Virus record (IMG/VR): IMGVR_UViG_3300022935_000005
Coordinates: 62,001 to 126,000 of that record
Direction: 5' to 3' (one strand)
Source: a virus
DNA length: 64,000 bases
Shown: positions 1-10,331 of the stretch, one piece after another
Layout: each line of letters opens with the position of its first letter
Numbering within the stretch: the stretch's first letter is position 1
The notes under the pieces: model-generated
The model's database searches: none
Told to the model about the DNA's origin: nothing
The model's input: only the letters and a program-made list of their open reading frames with translations
Translations under genes and position numbers: made by a program

Positions 1-1
1 G

Positions 2-2752
2 ATATTGTCTGGAAGTGTTGTTGTCGCAACCTCGGATAGGGTATCTTTTGATTCAATTAGTACTGCGGGAAATTCGTTACTGATCGGATCAGGCTCAACT
101 TTAGCAATCAGTAGCTTTACGCCAACTCAAACGTTTTCAGGGTCAATCAATAACTTTAGAGTATACCATAAGACAAGAACATCATCTGAAATTGACCGCT
201 ATATAAAAAGGACTCTTTTTGCCGACAGTAACAGCATGAACGTCTTAAACTTAAGGTTTAATGAGGCAACGGGAAGCTATCAAAACAATTCAGTTGTTTT
301 AGATTCTTCTGGTGAGAGTTTACACTCCAGGATTGTCAACTACGACGCCGGAATACGCTCTGAAAAGCCTTACGACAGTTTATGCTTATTTGAAAGTTCT
401 GTATATCATCCTACGCTGTTTCCAAGTCATCCTGACGTCATTTCTTTAAACGAGCAGTTGTTGGTTAGCGCTTCTAACTATGATGCCAATAACCCTAACT
501 TGATAACAAAGCTTATTCCTGATCATTACTTTGAAGTTGCAAAAGCCTCAACTGGACAAAGCGATTATGGCACAACCTTGAACGGTATAGAACAATCACC
601 TGACGCATATTCTGTTCCTGGCGCAGCCAAGATGGGACAACCACAGATCATATCAGCTCTGTTGTTTATGTGGGCCAGAATGTTCGACGAATTAAAGCAA
701 ATGATCGATCATGCATCTGAACTAGTTCATATAGACTATGAATCAGAGGAATCGATAGCGAACCAGCTTTTACCAATGTTATCTGAGTATTACGGTTTTG
801 AGCTTTCTAGCATGTTTAGGAACGCAAGTTATGACCAATTCTTTGACGGTGAATCTATAGTTGCTGGGAAAGTACCGGGCCTTCTGGCACTACAGAACGA
901 AATATGGCGTAGAATATTAATTAATCTACCTGAGATTGTACGATCGAAAGGGACACTGCATAGTATAAAATCCCTATTTAGATCCGCCGGTATCGATCCG
1001 GATAGGATGTTTCGATTCGTTGAGTACGGGAGTGAAAACCAACTTCGGCTCGGCCGGTCAAGAAAAAAGATAACAGAAATATCGACGTTACTAGATTTTT
1101 CGGGAAGTATCTCCTACACTCCCTCTGCTACAACAGACGTACAGGGATACAACAGCAACAAGCCAAACCTAATATCTTCTTTCTTGACTGGGTCTAGGAT
1201 AGAAGTCGGTTATCCTGACATTTCTGGAGTAATGATACAACAGGAAGAGTATTCTCCACACGGCATATCCAACTCTGAAAATGACGGCTTGTTCACATCC
1301 GGAAGCTGGTCGATAGAAAGTAGATTTAAGTTTCCTACAACTAGAAATTTTTATGATCCACAAAGTCTTTTACGACTACACACAACTGGATCGTCTGTAT
1401 CGCACAACGTGATTGTGAACTTGGTAGCAGACCCCAATATTGACGAAGATGCCGAGAATGGAATAGTGACGCTGTATTGCCGACCCGGCTTTGAAACCTC
1501 AGATGATCTATTAACTCTCTCTATTAATGATGTCAACATCTTCGACGGAAATAAATGGTACGTATCCGCGGGAAGAAAGAGAAATGATGAGATAGACAGC
1601 TATGTGTCATCAAGCTACTTTCTGACTCTTGCCAGACAAGAGAATGGCGAGATACTGGAATATTACACAACATCGTCTTTGTTCTTGGACTCAAATGTCG
1701 TTGGAGAAAATGCGTTCCAAAAGAAAGATTATCTTGGCACGACGCTGAACGCATCAGGCTCTTTCATAGTGGTTGGAAGCCAGACACTAGACGACTCTAT
1801 TTCTCGCCACTTAAATGATAGCACAATAGTTGAAAAAGCTAGAACAACAAACTTTTCTGGGCTAATGGGTCACACAAGGTTTTGGTCGAAAGCCTTGACA
1901 CAAGAAGAAATGAAAGAACACACGAGGAACTTTACTTCTTTGGGTGTAGAAGACCCTCTAAAGAACTTCGGTTTTTCTCATGAGATCACTGGTTCATTCG
2001 AGAAACTGAGACTAGATATCTCGACAGACCAACCTGTTACCACAACAGATGTCAGCGGTGTAATAGACCCCTTGATAGATTTTTCGCAACAGTTTGCGTC
2101 TAGCTCTAACCCAGGAGGGTTCAGCACTCTTAGGGGCTTTGAGGCATCGACTCAAGTCATAAAGCCTGAAAGATTCGACTATAGCGCGATATCATATCTT
2201 TTTGACGAGCCATCGACATCTAATAAGGTGAGGATATTGGGTATGACAGAAGGCGAGAACATTGCAGAGTATGACACGCTACCAGCTCCGATATATGAGA
2301 TTCCAAGAGCCACTGAGCCTGTAGACGATGTAAGATTCTCAATAGAGTTCTCAGTATCTCAAGCTCTTAACGAAGACATTATGAAAATCTTTGCCACACT
2401 AAACGCCCTTGACACCGCTCTTGGTTCACCAAACACTATGTTTTCAGAAGAGTATTTCGACCTCCGTCAGATGAGAGAGATATACTTCAACCGCTTGGTC
2501 GGGGAAGTTAACTACACTAGCTTTTTTGAGTTTTTTAGATGGATAGACCAGTCCTTCGATTCGATGGTAACTAACCTAATACCCAAGAAGACTAACTACA
2601 AGGGATTCAACATGATTGTTGAAGGTCACGCCCTAGAAAGAAGTAGGGTTCCATACAACACCGGTGACATATACCTCGGCGAGAATGATAGAAGAAATCT
2701 CAAGGGAACCATACTATTAAGACAGCTGGTCGGTAACATAAGGAAGATTTGA
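2..2752 (+). CDS. LamG-domain tail/baseplate-associated virion protein (5'-truncated)
   Basis: The frame is open to the left window edge, so the N-terminus is missing; the TTG at base 5 is only the first possible start codon inside the window. The visible ~915 residues begin in the tail end of a LamG/concanavalin-like beta-sandwich (motif INNFRVYHKTRTSSEID near residue 48). A helical region follows (about 210-370) with SKGTLHSIKSLFRSAGID, a pattern resembling phage baseplate/tail-periphery proteins. A second LamG-like fold lies at about 425-650 (GSWSIESRFKF, FSGLMGHTRFWSKALTQEEM). The C-terminal ~120 residues look helical. LamG folds usually bind glycans or act as spacers in virion adhesins. 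It overlaps the next gene by one base (TGATG), so the two are probably co-translated. The exact structural role is inferred from domains and neighbours. Confidence 0.6.
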   Translation: MLSGSVVVATSDRVSFDSISTAGNSLLIGSGSTLAISSFTPTQTFSGSINNFRVYHKTRTSSEIDRYIKRTLFADSNSMNVLNLRFNEATGSYQNNSVVLDSSGESLHSRIVNYDAGIRSEKPYDSLCLFESSVYHPTLFPSHPDVISLNEQLLVSASNYDANNPNLITKLIPDHYFEVAKASTGQSDYGTTLNGIEQSPDAYSVPGAAKMGQPQIISALLFMWARMFDELKQMIDHASELVHIDYESEESIANQLLPMLSEYYGFELSSMFRNASYDQFFDGESIVAGKVPGLLALQNEIWRRILINLPEIVRSKGTLHSIKSLFRSAGIDPDRMFRFVEYGSENQLRLGRSRKKITEISTLLDFSGSISYTPSATTDVQGYNSNKPNLISSFLTGSRIEVGYPDISGVMIQQEEYSPHGISNSENDGLFTSGSWSIESRFKFPTTRNFYDPQSLLRLHTTGSSVSHNVIVNLVADPNIDEDAENGIVTLYCRPGFETSDDLLTLSINDVNIFDGNKWYVSAGRKRNDEIDSYVSSSYFLTLARQENGEILEYYTTSSLFLDSNVVGENAFQKKDYLGTTLNASGSFIVVGSQTLDDSISRHLNDSTIVEKARTTNFSGLMGHTRFWSKALTQEEMKEHTRNFTSLGVEDPLKNFGFSHEITGSFEKLRLDISTDQPVTTTDVSGVIDPLIDFSQQFASSSNPGGFSTLRGFEASTQVIKPERFDYSAISYLFDEPSTSNKVRILGMTEGENIAEYDTLPAPIYEIPRATEPVDDVRFSIEFSVSQALNEDIMKIFATLNALDTALGSPNTMFSEEYFDLRQMREIYFNRLVGEVNYTSFFEFFRWIDQSFDSMVTNLIPKKTNYKGFNMIVEGHALERSRVPYNTGDIYLGENDRRNLKGTILLRQLVGNIRKI

Positions 2753-3681
2753 TGACATCACAAAGAGTTTTAAGTGGCAGCAAATCAAAAGGTTCTACTG
2801 CTACGCTAACAGGATCAGTGCAATATTTCTATCAAGGAACTAGCGTAAGAACGTTCTCTTCTTTTGTGGGTAGTCTACTCCCAAGGATGGGTTCAGGTGA
2901 CCGTATCGAAATGTACAAGGACGGCTCCCCGATTGATACATTTGATGGGTTTGATGACTCTATAATCATAAATAACAACTCTGCTGATATGGGCGGAGAA
3001 AATGATGGAAAAAGAATAGAAGAAAGAGTCAGTCATGACTACGAGAACCGTGGGTTTGGTCAACCCACACTTACACTGAAGGGCGAGCCTTACGCTGATA
3101 CTATTAAGTTTGATCCTGTCATCTATATAAAAGACTCTCAAGAAGTCATGTGGCCAGTTAACATGTGGAATGCTGGGTCATTGGACGATCACGAGTTCGA
3201 TGGTGTTATTGAGCCTTTAGATATCCGACGAGAAGTGTTTGGAGAGATAATCACAAAGTATGAGGGTCGTTCTATAAGGGGTGCACTGGTCGGAGCAGCA
3301 TCGGAACAACCCTGGGGTAGCAAGCAGATAGAAAGCGCTTGGTACATAAGTGACAACAGCTGCCGTCCATTTCTAGATGCGCCAACAGTCTTTTCTCTTG
3401 ATGATAGTGAGACGCCGATAGCAAGTCAGGCATACCAAGACATAGAACAATCAGCAGATTCTGCCTTTTTAGAGAAAGATACTTATCATGACAGAGTTTA
3501 TTTTTCTTTGCTAACTCACAATAATAGTGATATGAGAACAGCCTTACGTCAATTAAACAGTTCTTCTTGTGATAGTTTGACTGACCCTTTTGAGAAAAGG
3601 GCTAATAGAGGTCTTACTGAAGGTCAGAATGTCGGTTCATTGGCGTTTAGTAATCTGCTTGTAGTTGGGGAGCAGTCGTGA
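2752..3681 (+). CDS. Virion-associated protein of unknown function, 309 aa
   Basis: I do not recognise this protein. The start is taken at the ATG that overlaps the upstream stop (TGATG); a TTG three bases earlier also keeps the frame but is less likely. The first 25 residues are Ser/Thr/Gly-rich, then comes a mixed sequence with WPVNMWNAGS near residue 140 and an acidic, Asp/Ser-rich C-terminal half. No signal peptide or membrane segment is visible. It sits between two large adhesin-like proteins and its stop overlaps the GTG start of the 2209-aa gene, so it is probably made with them, perhaps as a small linker or assembly partner. That role is inference from position only. Confidence 0.55.
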   Translation: MTSQRVLSGSKSKGSTATLTGSVQYFYQGTSVRTFSSFVGSLLPRMGSGDRIEMYKDGSPIDTFDGFDDSIIINNNSADMGGENDGKRIEERVSHDYENRGFGQPTLTLKGEPYADTIKFDPVIYIKDSQEVMWPVNMWNAGSLDDHEFDGVIEPLDIRREVFGEIITKYEGRSIRGALVGAASEQPWGSKQIESAWYISDNSCRPFLDAPTVFSLDDSETPIASQAYQDIEQSADSAFLEKDTYHDRVYFSLLTHNNSDMRTALRQLNSSSCDSLTDPFEKRANRGLTEGQNVGSLAFSNLLVVGEQS

Positions 3682-6600
3682 AAGATACAAAGAACTCACC
3701 ATTTATACACGATATATCTAAATCTCTTGTCATTACAGGGTCTGCCGTTCCGGCGGCTGTCTCGTATGTGCGGTTTAATCACTTCCAAGATTCCGATACT
3801 GAGACCGGGACGTACATAACTGATTACGGAAACCCTACACAGCCATATAAGGTAGTGCAAGGAGACCGCGGTAATAACACGGGGAATTTTTGGGCGACGA
3901 CAGGATCACTAGACCAGCTAGACATATACGGAGAGAAGGTATACACGGATGAGGTTGTCCAGCCAGGTCTTAAAGTAAGAACTCTAATGAGCCAAAGGGG
4001 ACTGTCTCTACCGTTAAGCTCAGATCCTGTGTTTATATCAAAAGATATGAAAGACCTGTATTCGGATACAGATTGCGCATTGACTTTTATGGTCAAGCTG
4101 AAGTTGACCAGTGAATTAGAGTCGGATAAAGCTGTCATTATACTTGCTGACCATCCGCCCCCGGGTCCAGTCGTCGCAGCAACAGACGTTTTCTCTATTG
4201 CTCTGGATCATACGGAAGTAAAATGTGATTTCCAAAGTGTGTTCACGGGTGTACCACCGTTCCAGCTAAGTCTTTCAACAACTGGTCTCGCAACTTCTAC
4301 GTTCATAACAGTGTTTGGATCTTTTTCTGTTTCGTCTAGTGGGCTCATGACGGCTGAAAGATTCGCTGTCTACAGCACAGAGACGGGAGAAGAGCTGCAC
4401 TATGCATCAACTCTCCCCGCCGTCCTTAACAACGCTCCAACCCTTAATAATCCCGTGCTTTACGTTGGTTATGGAACAAAGAGCGTTAGCGGAGGGGTAA
4501 ATAACGAATTTCTTGAAGCAGATTTTGTAGAAGTAGATTTAGCTGAGATCGCAATATTCGATTCTGTCCTAACTCAAGAGCAGATGCAGACAATAGCTCG
4601 GTCGCATCTAGCAGAAAATCAATACAAGTCTGGATTCAACAACCGCTCACCAAGAAGAACGCAGCAGCTTTTAGATGCCAGAACTGTCTATCCGGCTTCT
4701 TCTAACCCAAGCTCTCCCGTAACTTCTGCTCCTGTCTTTAATGATCAGTTCACCAAGGTGTATGGAATCCAGCCCCAGTCAGGATCGGTTTCAGGAATTA
4801 TGTATCCCGAGATGTTACCAGCTTATATGTTTTCTGGAAGTGATGATTCTCGAGGTGCGGAAGGAAACGTAAAGCCGTTCTACAGAGACTTACATCAGAC
4901 TGAGTATGACAAAAGGTTGGTCGGCCCTGGTGTAATGAGACAGGGTCTGTCGCATAAAGAAACAGAGATACTTAATGTAGGTACTAGAAATTCTCCAATT
5001 GTGATCGGTGAGGACTCTGACGCTCTTGGCGGTACTATAGAGCCGTTTAATGATAACCATCCATTAGCTGATAAAAATGAGCAAGTCGCAGTAAGTGAAG
5101 ATGTGATACCGGGCTTGAATCAGCGCCTTGGTGATCATGTCGCTATCATAATTGACCTGAATCCAGTTGATGATACTACAATCGGTGTCGAAAGAACAGG
5201 CGGTGCGAAGTCTTGGCTTGGAGAGACCACAGGTCGTGTAACTTCGATGGCTTACTTTAACTTCGCCACTAGAAAGTGGGAAACAGCAGGCAAGAATAAC
5301 GACTTCGTGATACCGGGTGCTATCACGGTAAGCACTGGATCTGCTGTTGGTACAGGCACGATAGCTGATAAACTCGTCGATATATACACAAATGGATTTC
5401 AAGAGCTTGTCAACAGCTCTTCTATCGGGTTTGCTGGTACATCTGGATTCACGATTTACGAAGATAAAGGAAGTAGCGCATTTGCACCTCTAGCCTCTAG
5501 AGGCGCTCCAGTCACTTCTTATGGTTTTCCGTTACACCAGAAATACGAAGCAAAAGACGAACAGCTCATAGACATGTCTGATTATATCGACGCTCCGTTC
5601 GTTGTTGAAAGAGTTGCGTTTGAGGTTGGCGTAGCAGTAGAGGACTCTGGACCCCATTCGCTGGGCTACAAGTTAGAGACAAATCAAGACAATTCCAACC
5701 CGGGCGATAATTCGCAAATGCCGAACTTAAAATTCACGGCTGATGTCGATACTCCGATGGCAGCATTTCATGAGCATAATGAGTACGCGAAGCTTGTAGA
5801 CCATATGAGGGTGGAGGTTTCGAGAGGAAGCTTTATTAATGGCTCGTGGTGCATTGACGTCAATGACTTTAGCGCAGGAAGAGGGACTACGGTTGCAAGG
5901 TGGAACCGCCCGAGAGATTACCCTTACATGGCGTATTGGGACGCTAACACACTAAAAAATCGTTGTATAGCTTCAATATTTCTAGGTTATCAAAACCATC
6001 CACGCCAAGAGATACCAAACGCAGATTATAATCAACCCTACAGAGGCCTTAGTTTTCCTGTCCTTCCTGATAGACAAGCAAACCCGGGTTTTAGGTTTGT
6101 GATGGGAGCAGGCAGTCTATGGTCATACGCTGATTATTTCGGTCTTAATCCCGGCAACTACCCGGCAAGGATGATGCTACCAGTCGTTCCCGGCCCAAGG
6201 ACGGCTTCTGACCCCGGACACTCTCCCTCTTTACAAGGGTGGAATGATGGTGCCGCGTTACCTCCATCCAGAGACGAAAATGAGCCCGTTGCTGACTGGG
6301 CATTCGCTGATGTTAACGTTTCTTACATACCTCTGCTAGCAGCAGGTGTGAATGGACTAGTCACTGGATCAAACGACCCAACTGGTATCCGGAGACCTAC
6401 CCAGCATCCCATATCGTTCGTTGAGAAGCGTACTTATAAAACTCAGAACTGGGAGGACGTTAGCGCAGCTAGTATTAATGACTGGGGTCTTTTTGAAGAG
6501 CCTGGTGTTCCTTTCTGGAGAGCTGACACGTTCTTTTTGCTGAGACAGACAAAGTCAGATGAGAAACTAAAAGTGCAGTTTTCATTTGAGTTTACGTCGG

Positions 6601-9600
6601 ATAGCTCTAAGGTGTTTTTCCCGTTGTGCCCGTGGGCAACCGGGCAGCAGCCTCAGAAGATTTACGGTATGCGGTTCGACTCCGGTGGCATAAAATTTAG
6701 AAGAACAACCAACCGAGAAATGGAGCAAATGCATGGTTACAGGTGTGTAACATCTCGCGCGTGGTATGGCGACTTCTCTGGTTATCCTCCTGTTGACCCG
6801 ACAAACGGTGTCTTGCTCGCCAACGGAGCTGAACTTAAGACATTATATTCTATAGGGAAGAGTGACCTTAAGGTCGGGTGGGAAACTGAGACAGACACGA
6901 TCAGAGAGCTAGTCACATTCGGCCAGGTCACACATTACGGGTACTGCGCTGCTCAAGACGGCTATGTCGACAAGATAGTAAACACCGCCAACATAGACCG
7001 TGGACTCGGATTAACATCAGGATCATGGGATGGCGACTTTCGGACAGCTGTCGTCGACACACGTCAAGCGCTATTTGGACAAGCTATGAAGCTCAGCAGG
7101 ATGCAGACCGCTGGGAACTCTGTAATACCTGCCGACCCTTTCACTGTTAATGCCACGTACGCAACACAATATTCTCAATTTTCTGACGCACCAAATTCTT
7201 TCCAGGGTTCGTGGTCTTTTTCTCCCGGGGAATCCCATCTTGATGGCTTTAGAAACTGGTTACCGTCTTTTACATGGGCTGATAGCGAGACCAACCCCGC
7301 CTCCCCCAATTCCTCCACACCTACTACGGGTATCAATATAAGCGGCCAGGGTCGTTATAAAACTATGACGTTCGACGGTGCTTCATACAGTGAACAACTT
7401 CTTTCGTTCCCTCGGTGGACCGGTACTTCGTATCATGCGGGTGGCGCCGATGTTTCTCATACTCTGGATAATTGGCAACCGTTGTTACTTGTGCAGAAGT
7501 CGCAGGTCCGAACCTTGTCTGGATCTTGTCTTTGGGATTTATGGGACGCCGTTGATAACCAGATGCAAGAATATGCCGGTACCGGCACCTCTGAAAGAGA
7601 GATTGAACCATTAATCCCGGGCGGTTCTGGATTTTCAATAATATCTACTCCGGCGTGGCCAATTGGGTCGACAGATGCAGTTGATCGTGAAATTAATAGT
7701 GAAGGTGTTATCAGATATACATCAGCAGGTGATCAACCGTACTTATTTGGCCGTATCACCGCAGGTATTGAAGCGGATGGTTTTCCCGGTACGAACGTAG
7801 GTAATCCACCCGTCTACCAAAGATATGCCGATTTTAAGTGGTGGGGTGGTTTCGACACTCCCCCACTTTCAAGACCATCTCAAATAACGGATTTTCTTGG
7901 CGAGCGCCCGTTAACTGGCTGGTTACAGGCTGGGCTAGGCAAGGAAAAGAATATCTACATTGGTCAAGGCGCAAAGCACGGAGGTACCAATATAGATTAT
8001 GATGACAACTGGTCTGGCTTTACGTTAATGACGGCATCCACAGTGTATCGTCCTTGGGGGATCCCTGGAAGCGAAAATGCCACTCTTCCACTGCACGCTA
8101 ATGTGTATAAGAGACAGTGGTTAAACTATGAAGAAAACTTAACATTTGAAGTGCCAATAAAAACCGTGACGCCGACAACAGCTCATGATTCTGGATACTG
8201 GGTTGTGACAGCAGAAGATGTGTGGGGCCCACAGCTGAGTGATGTCGAAGGAACGCCGGGTGTAATATTTGTGCCATTTTCACCCACAGGCGCGGCCAGC
8301 AAGCAGGCTATACCTTGGATAAACAGAACTGCCTCTAACTTCGCTATGCATGCGAAGAGGTACCACAGAAGGTACACGATGTCACCATCTCGAGGCGGAT
8401 ATAACGTTGGTCCTCTGGCTGATGGATTTAACTCTGGCCGTGTTTTCTTTAGAAACGTCGCTGCTGCGACCCAGTCTGGTGCGCAGTTTCAGAGAAAATT
8501 CACACCAAGCATCTTACATGGCAACGGCCGGATAGAGAATGAAGGTACCATCGACCCAACCCTCGAAGCCCAACAAATATATTACGAGGATAGGTATAAC
8601 TCTCAAGATCAGGCTTTAGTGACAGGAAGCATCGCGACAGAGCAGGCGCAGCAGTCTCTCTATGTGTTAAAGCCGTCTGATAAGCTTATTTTAGGTGTGC
8701 AACCTTCTTTACCCGGGTGGAATGCCGGCTCTGGACTACCGAACAACAGGTGGTCAAATAAATGGGGTACGTGGGATTATAAAGAATCAAATGCTACAGA
8801 GCGTGTAAGAAGCCTAGACGCCGATGTTGACGGAACGCACAAAGACTGCTTGATGAACCTAGAAGATCCCTATGAGCCTTGTCACGGCCTGACGATGCTC
8901 AAAGGTCCCAGCCGGATTGTTCTGTACGGTTCATTCTTACGTGATAACAAACATTACTCTCCAAGCTCTAAGCAACAGCTTCGCTCTGCTGCTGTGCACG
9001 AAGCACTTCACTATGACAACCCTGTACTTGATCAGTTCTTAACTGATAACGCATATGAGTACACAGGTAATACCCTGGCTCAACACATCACTGGTAGCAT
9101 GTTGGATGGTGATAGAGGCGTTGCGGGTACACTGGCAGCGGGTAACTTAACATTCAGTGGAAGCTTCCAAAGGTTCACCAGAGCGACTGAAGATAGTCAA
9201 GTGTTTTATGACACGCTTTTGCATGATCCTTTTGATATATGCGAAATAGACGGGGTCGTTCGAAAAGGAATACAAGCAGGAGGCTACGCTGTCATTAACA
9301 TGTTTATGCCTAATGACTGGTTAATTCCGACGACTGCAGAGTATATTGACACCGCCACCATCAACCTCGTCACAGACTACGCTTTTTCTAGTGCATGGCC
9401 GCATTCTTTTCCTTTTGAAGAAAAGTATTCTAACGTAAAAAGATTGGTTTCACGAGATCTATCGTTCGTCCCTAGAAGATTAGGTTTTGGCTCTCTCCTC
9501 GAACCAAATTCCCTCTACTTTGGGCTGTCAAGCGCCATGTATCAGTATCCCCTAGGGTCATCTCCCCTGCAACTTAATAACGAAGACGCAAGTGACCCAT

Positions 9601-10307
9601 CACTCGTTAGGTTTCTCACTGGATCATCTGGCGACATAATACCTTATGATCACTGGAAGTGGGTCGAAGAAAATTACCCCACTTCGCCTAGCGACCCGGC
9701 TTGGAGCGTGGGTCAACATGTCTCCGCGGTAACTAATATGGCGAATACTACGGTACCAGATTTCGATAATGCATCAAGTCTCTCCGACTTCTACGGGCCC
9801 ATGTACAGTACACGAACGATAACGGCATACAGGAAGGTAACTGCCGCGATGTTGGGTTATGGTCGACAGAACAGGAAGCAATTAGACTTTAATCCCTTCT
9901 CGTTCTATTTCAATTTTGTCGAAGAGGATATAAATGGTGTGGTGGCTGGTAACTCCGGAAATGCAACGAGATTTCATCCCGCAGGCTTCAAGTATGGCTA
10001 CATGAACTGTGATCACTTATATCCGTCTACAGTCCATAGAGCAGATCATTATGGTCAATTCCGAGATATGCTAGAACAGCGTCTGTACGGCAAAGTGTAC
10101 AGCTTCGGAGATGAATACAACAAGCGCGGGGAAAGCGAAGCTGCTGTGACATGTATCTTTGTAGACGCTGATGGAGCGCCTATTGACGATGCAACAAAGA
10201 CGCAGTGCTTGAATCTCTCTACTTCTGCAGCGTCAACAAAACCATTTATTGAGGGTGAGGTCCTTCGCGAGATAATAATTAATTCTGAGTCTGTAACTAT
10301 TGAATGA
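3678..10307 (+). CDS. Giant virion structural protein, 2209 aa, with LamG-like domain
   Basis: The GTG start at 3678 overlaps the previous stop (GTGA) and has a GGGGAG ribosome site 6-11 bases upstream. Residues about 125-315 look like a LamG beta-sandwich (LTFMVKLKLT early, VDLAEIAIFDSVLTQEQM at the end). Later parts are rich in Trp, Tyr, Pro and Gly, for example MAYFNFATRKWETAG near 523 and TSYGFPLHQKYEA near 612; there is no obvious internal repeat and no transmembrane segment. The length and composition suggest an extended surface or baseplate-peripheral protein. Neighbours on both sides are adhesin- or fibre-like. I cannot assign a precise function; host attachment or a tail decoration is the likeliest inference. 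No catalytic motif (lysozyme, peptidase, depolymerase) was spotted, but distant ones could be missed in a protein this long. Confidence 0.6.
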   Translation: MKDTKNSPFIHDISKSLVITGSAVPAAVSYVRFNHFQDSDTETGTYITDYGNPTQPYKVVQGDRGNNTGNFWATTGSLDQLDIYGEKVYTDEVVQPGLKVRTLMSQRGLSLPLSSDPVFISKDMKDLYSDTDCALTFMVKLKLTSELESDKAVIILADHPPPGPVVAATDVFSIALDHTEVKCDFQSVFTGVPPFQLSLSTTGLATSTFITVFGSFSVSSSGLMTAERFAVYSTETGEELHYASTLPAVLNNAPTLNNPVLYVGYGTKSVSGGVNNEFLEADFVEVDLAEIAIFDSVLTQEQMQTIARSHLAENQYKSGFNNRSPRRTQQLLDARTVYPASSNPSSPVTSAPVFNDQFTKVYGIQPQSGSVSGIMYPEMLPAYMFSGSDDSRGAEGNVKPFYRDLHQTEYDKRLVGPGVMRQGLSHKETEILNVGTRNSPIVIGEDSDALGGTIEPFNDNHPLADKNEQVAVSEDVIPGLNQRLGDHVAIIIDLNPVDDTTIGVERTGGAKSWLGETTGRVTSMAYFNFATRKWETAGKNNDFVIPGAITVSTGSAVGTGTIADKLVDIYTNGFQELVNSSSIGFAGTSGFTIYEDKGSSAFAPLASRGAPVTSYGFPLHQKYEAKDEQLIDMSDYIDAPFVVERVAFEVGVAVEDSGPHSLGYKLETNQDNSNPGDNSQMPNLKFTADVDTPMAAFHEHNEYAKLVDHMRVEVSRGSFINGSWCIDVNDFSAGRGTTVARWNRPRDYPYMAYWDANTLKNRCIASIFLGYQNHPRQEIPNADYNQPYRGLSFPVLPDRQANPGFRFVMGAGSLWSYADYFGLNPGNYPARMMLPVVPGPRTASDPGHSPSLQGWNDGAALPPSRDENEPVADWAFADVNVSYIPLLAAGVNGLVTGSNDPTGIRRPTQHPISFVEKRTYKTQNWEDVSAASINDWGLFEEPGVPFWRADTFFLLRQTKSDEKLKVQFSFEFTSDSSKVFFPLCPWATGQQPQKIYGMRFDSGGIKFRRTTNREMEQMHGYRCVTSRAWYGDFSGYPPVDPTNGVLLANGAELKTLYSIGKSDLKVGWETETDTIRELVTFGQVTHYGYCAAQDGYVDKIVNTANIDRGLGLTSGSWDGDFRTAVVDTRQALFGQAMKLSRMQTAGNSVIPADPFTVNATYATQYSQFSDAPNSFQGSWSFSPGESHLDGFRNWLPSFTWADSETNPASPNSSTPTTGINISGQGRYKTMTFDGASYSEQLLSFPRWTGTSYHAGGADVSHTLDNWQPLLLVQKSQVRTLSGSCLWDLWDAVDNQMQEYAGTGTSEREIEPLIPGGSGFSIISTPAWPIGSTDAVDREINSEGVIRYTSAGDQPYLFGRITAGIEADGFPGTNVGNPPVYQRYADFKWWGGFDTPPLSRPSQITDFLGERPLTGWLQAGLGKEKNIYIGQGAKHGGTNIDYDDNWSGFTLMTASTVYRPWGIPGSENATLPLHANVYKRQWLNYEENLTFEVPIKTVTPTTAHDSGYWVVTAEDVWGPQLSDVEGTPGVIFVPFSPTGAASKQAIPWINRTASNFAMHAKRYHRRYTMSPSRGGYNVGPLADGFNSGRVFFRNVAAATQSGAQFQRKFTPSILHGNGRIENEGTIDPTLEAQQIYYEDRYNSQDQALVTGSIATEQAQQSLYVLKPSDKLILGVQPSLPGWNAGSGLPNNRWSNKWGTWDYKESNATERVRSLDADVDGTHKDCLMNLEDPYEPCHGLTMLKGPSRIVLYGSFLRDNKHYSPSSKQQLRSAAVHEALHYDNPVLDQFLTDNAYEYTGNTLAQHITGSMLDGDRGVAGTLAAGNLTFSGSFQRFTRATEDSQVFYDTLLHDPFDICEIDGVVRKGIQAGGYAVINMFMPNDWLIPTTAEYIDTATINLVTDYAFSSAWPHSFPFEEKYSNVKRLVSRDLSFVPRRLGFGSLLEPNSLYFGLSSAMYQYPLGSSPLQLNNEDASDPSLVRFLTGSSGDIIPYDHWKWVEENYPTSPSDPAWSVGQHVSAVTNMANTTVPDFDNASSLSDFYGPMYSTRTITAYRKVTAAMLGYGRQNRKQLDFNPFSFYFNFVEEDINGVVAGNSGNATRFHPAGFKYGYMNCDHLYPSTVHRADHYGQFRDMLEQRLYGKVYSFGDEYNKRGESEAAVTCIFVDADGAPIDDATKTQCLNLSTSAASTKPFIEGEVLREIIINSESVTIE

Positions 10308-10331
10308 TCCAGACTTAAACGGATCGGTTGA

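Noticed and set aside
2749-2754. TTG at 2749 as start of the 309-aa gene
   Set aside because: The ATG at 2752 overlapping the stop codon matches the coupling style of the rest of the window.
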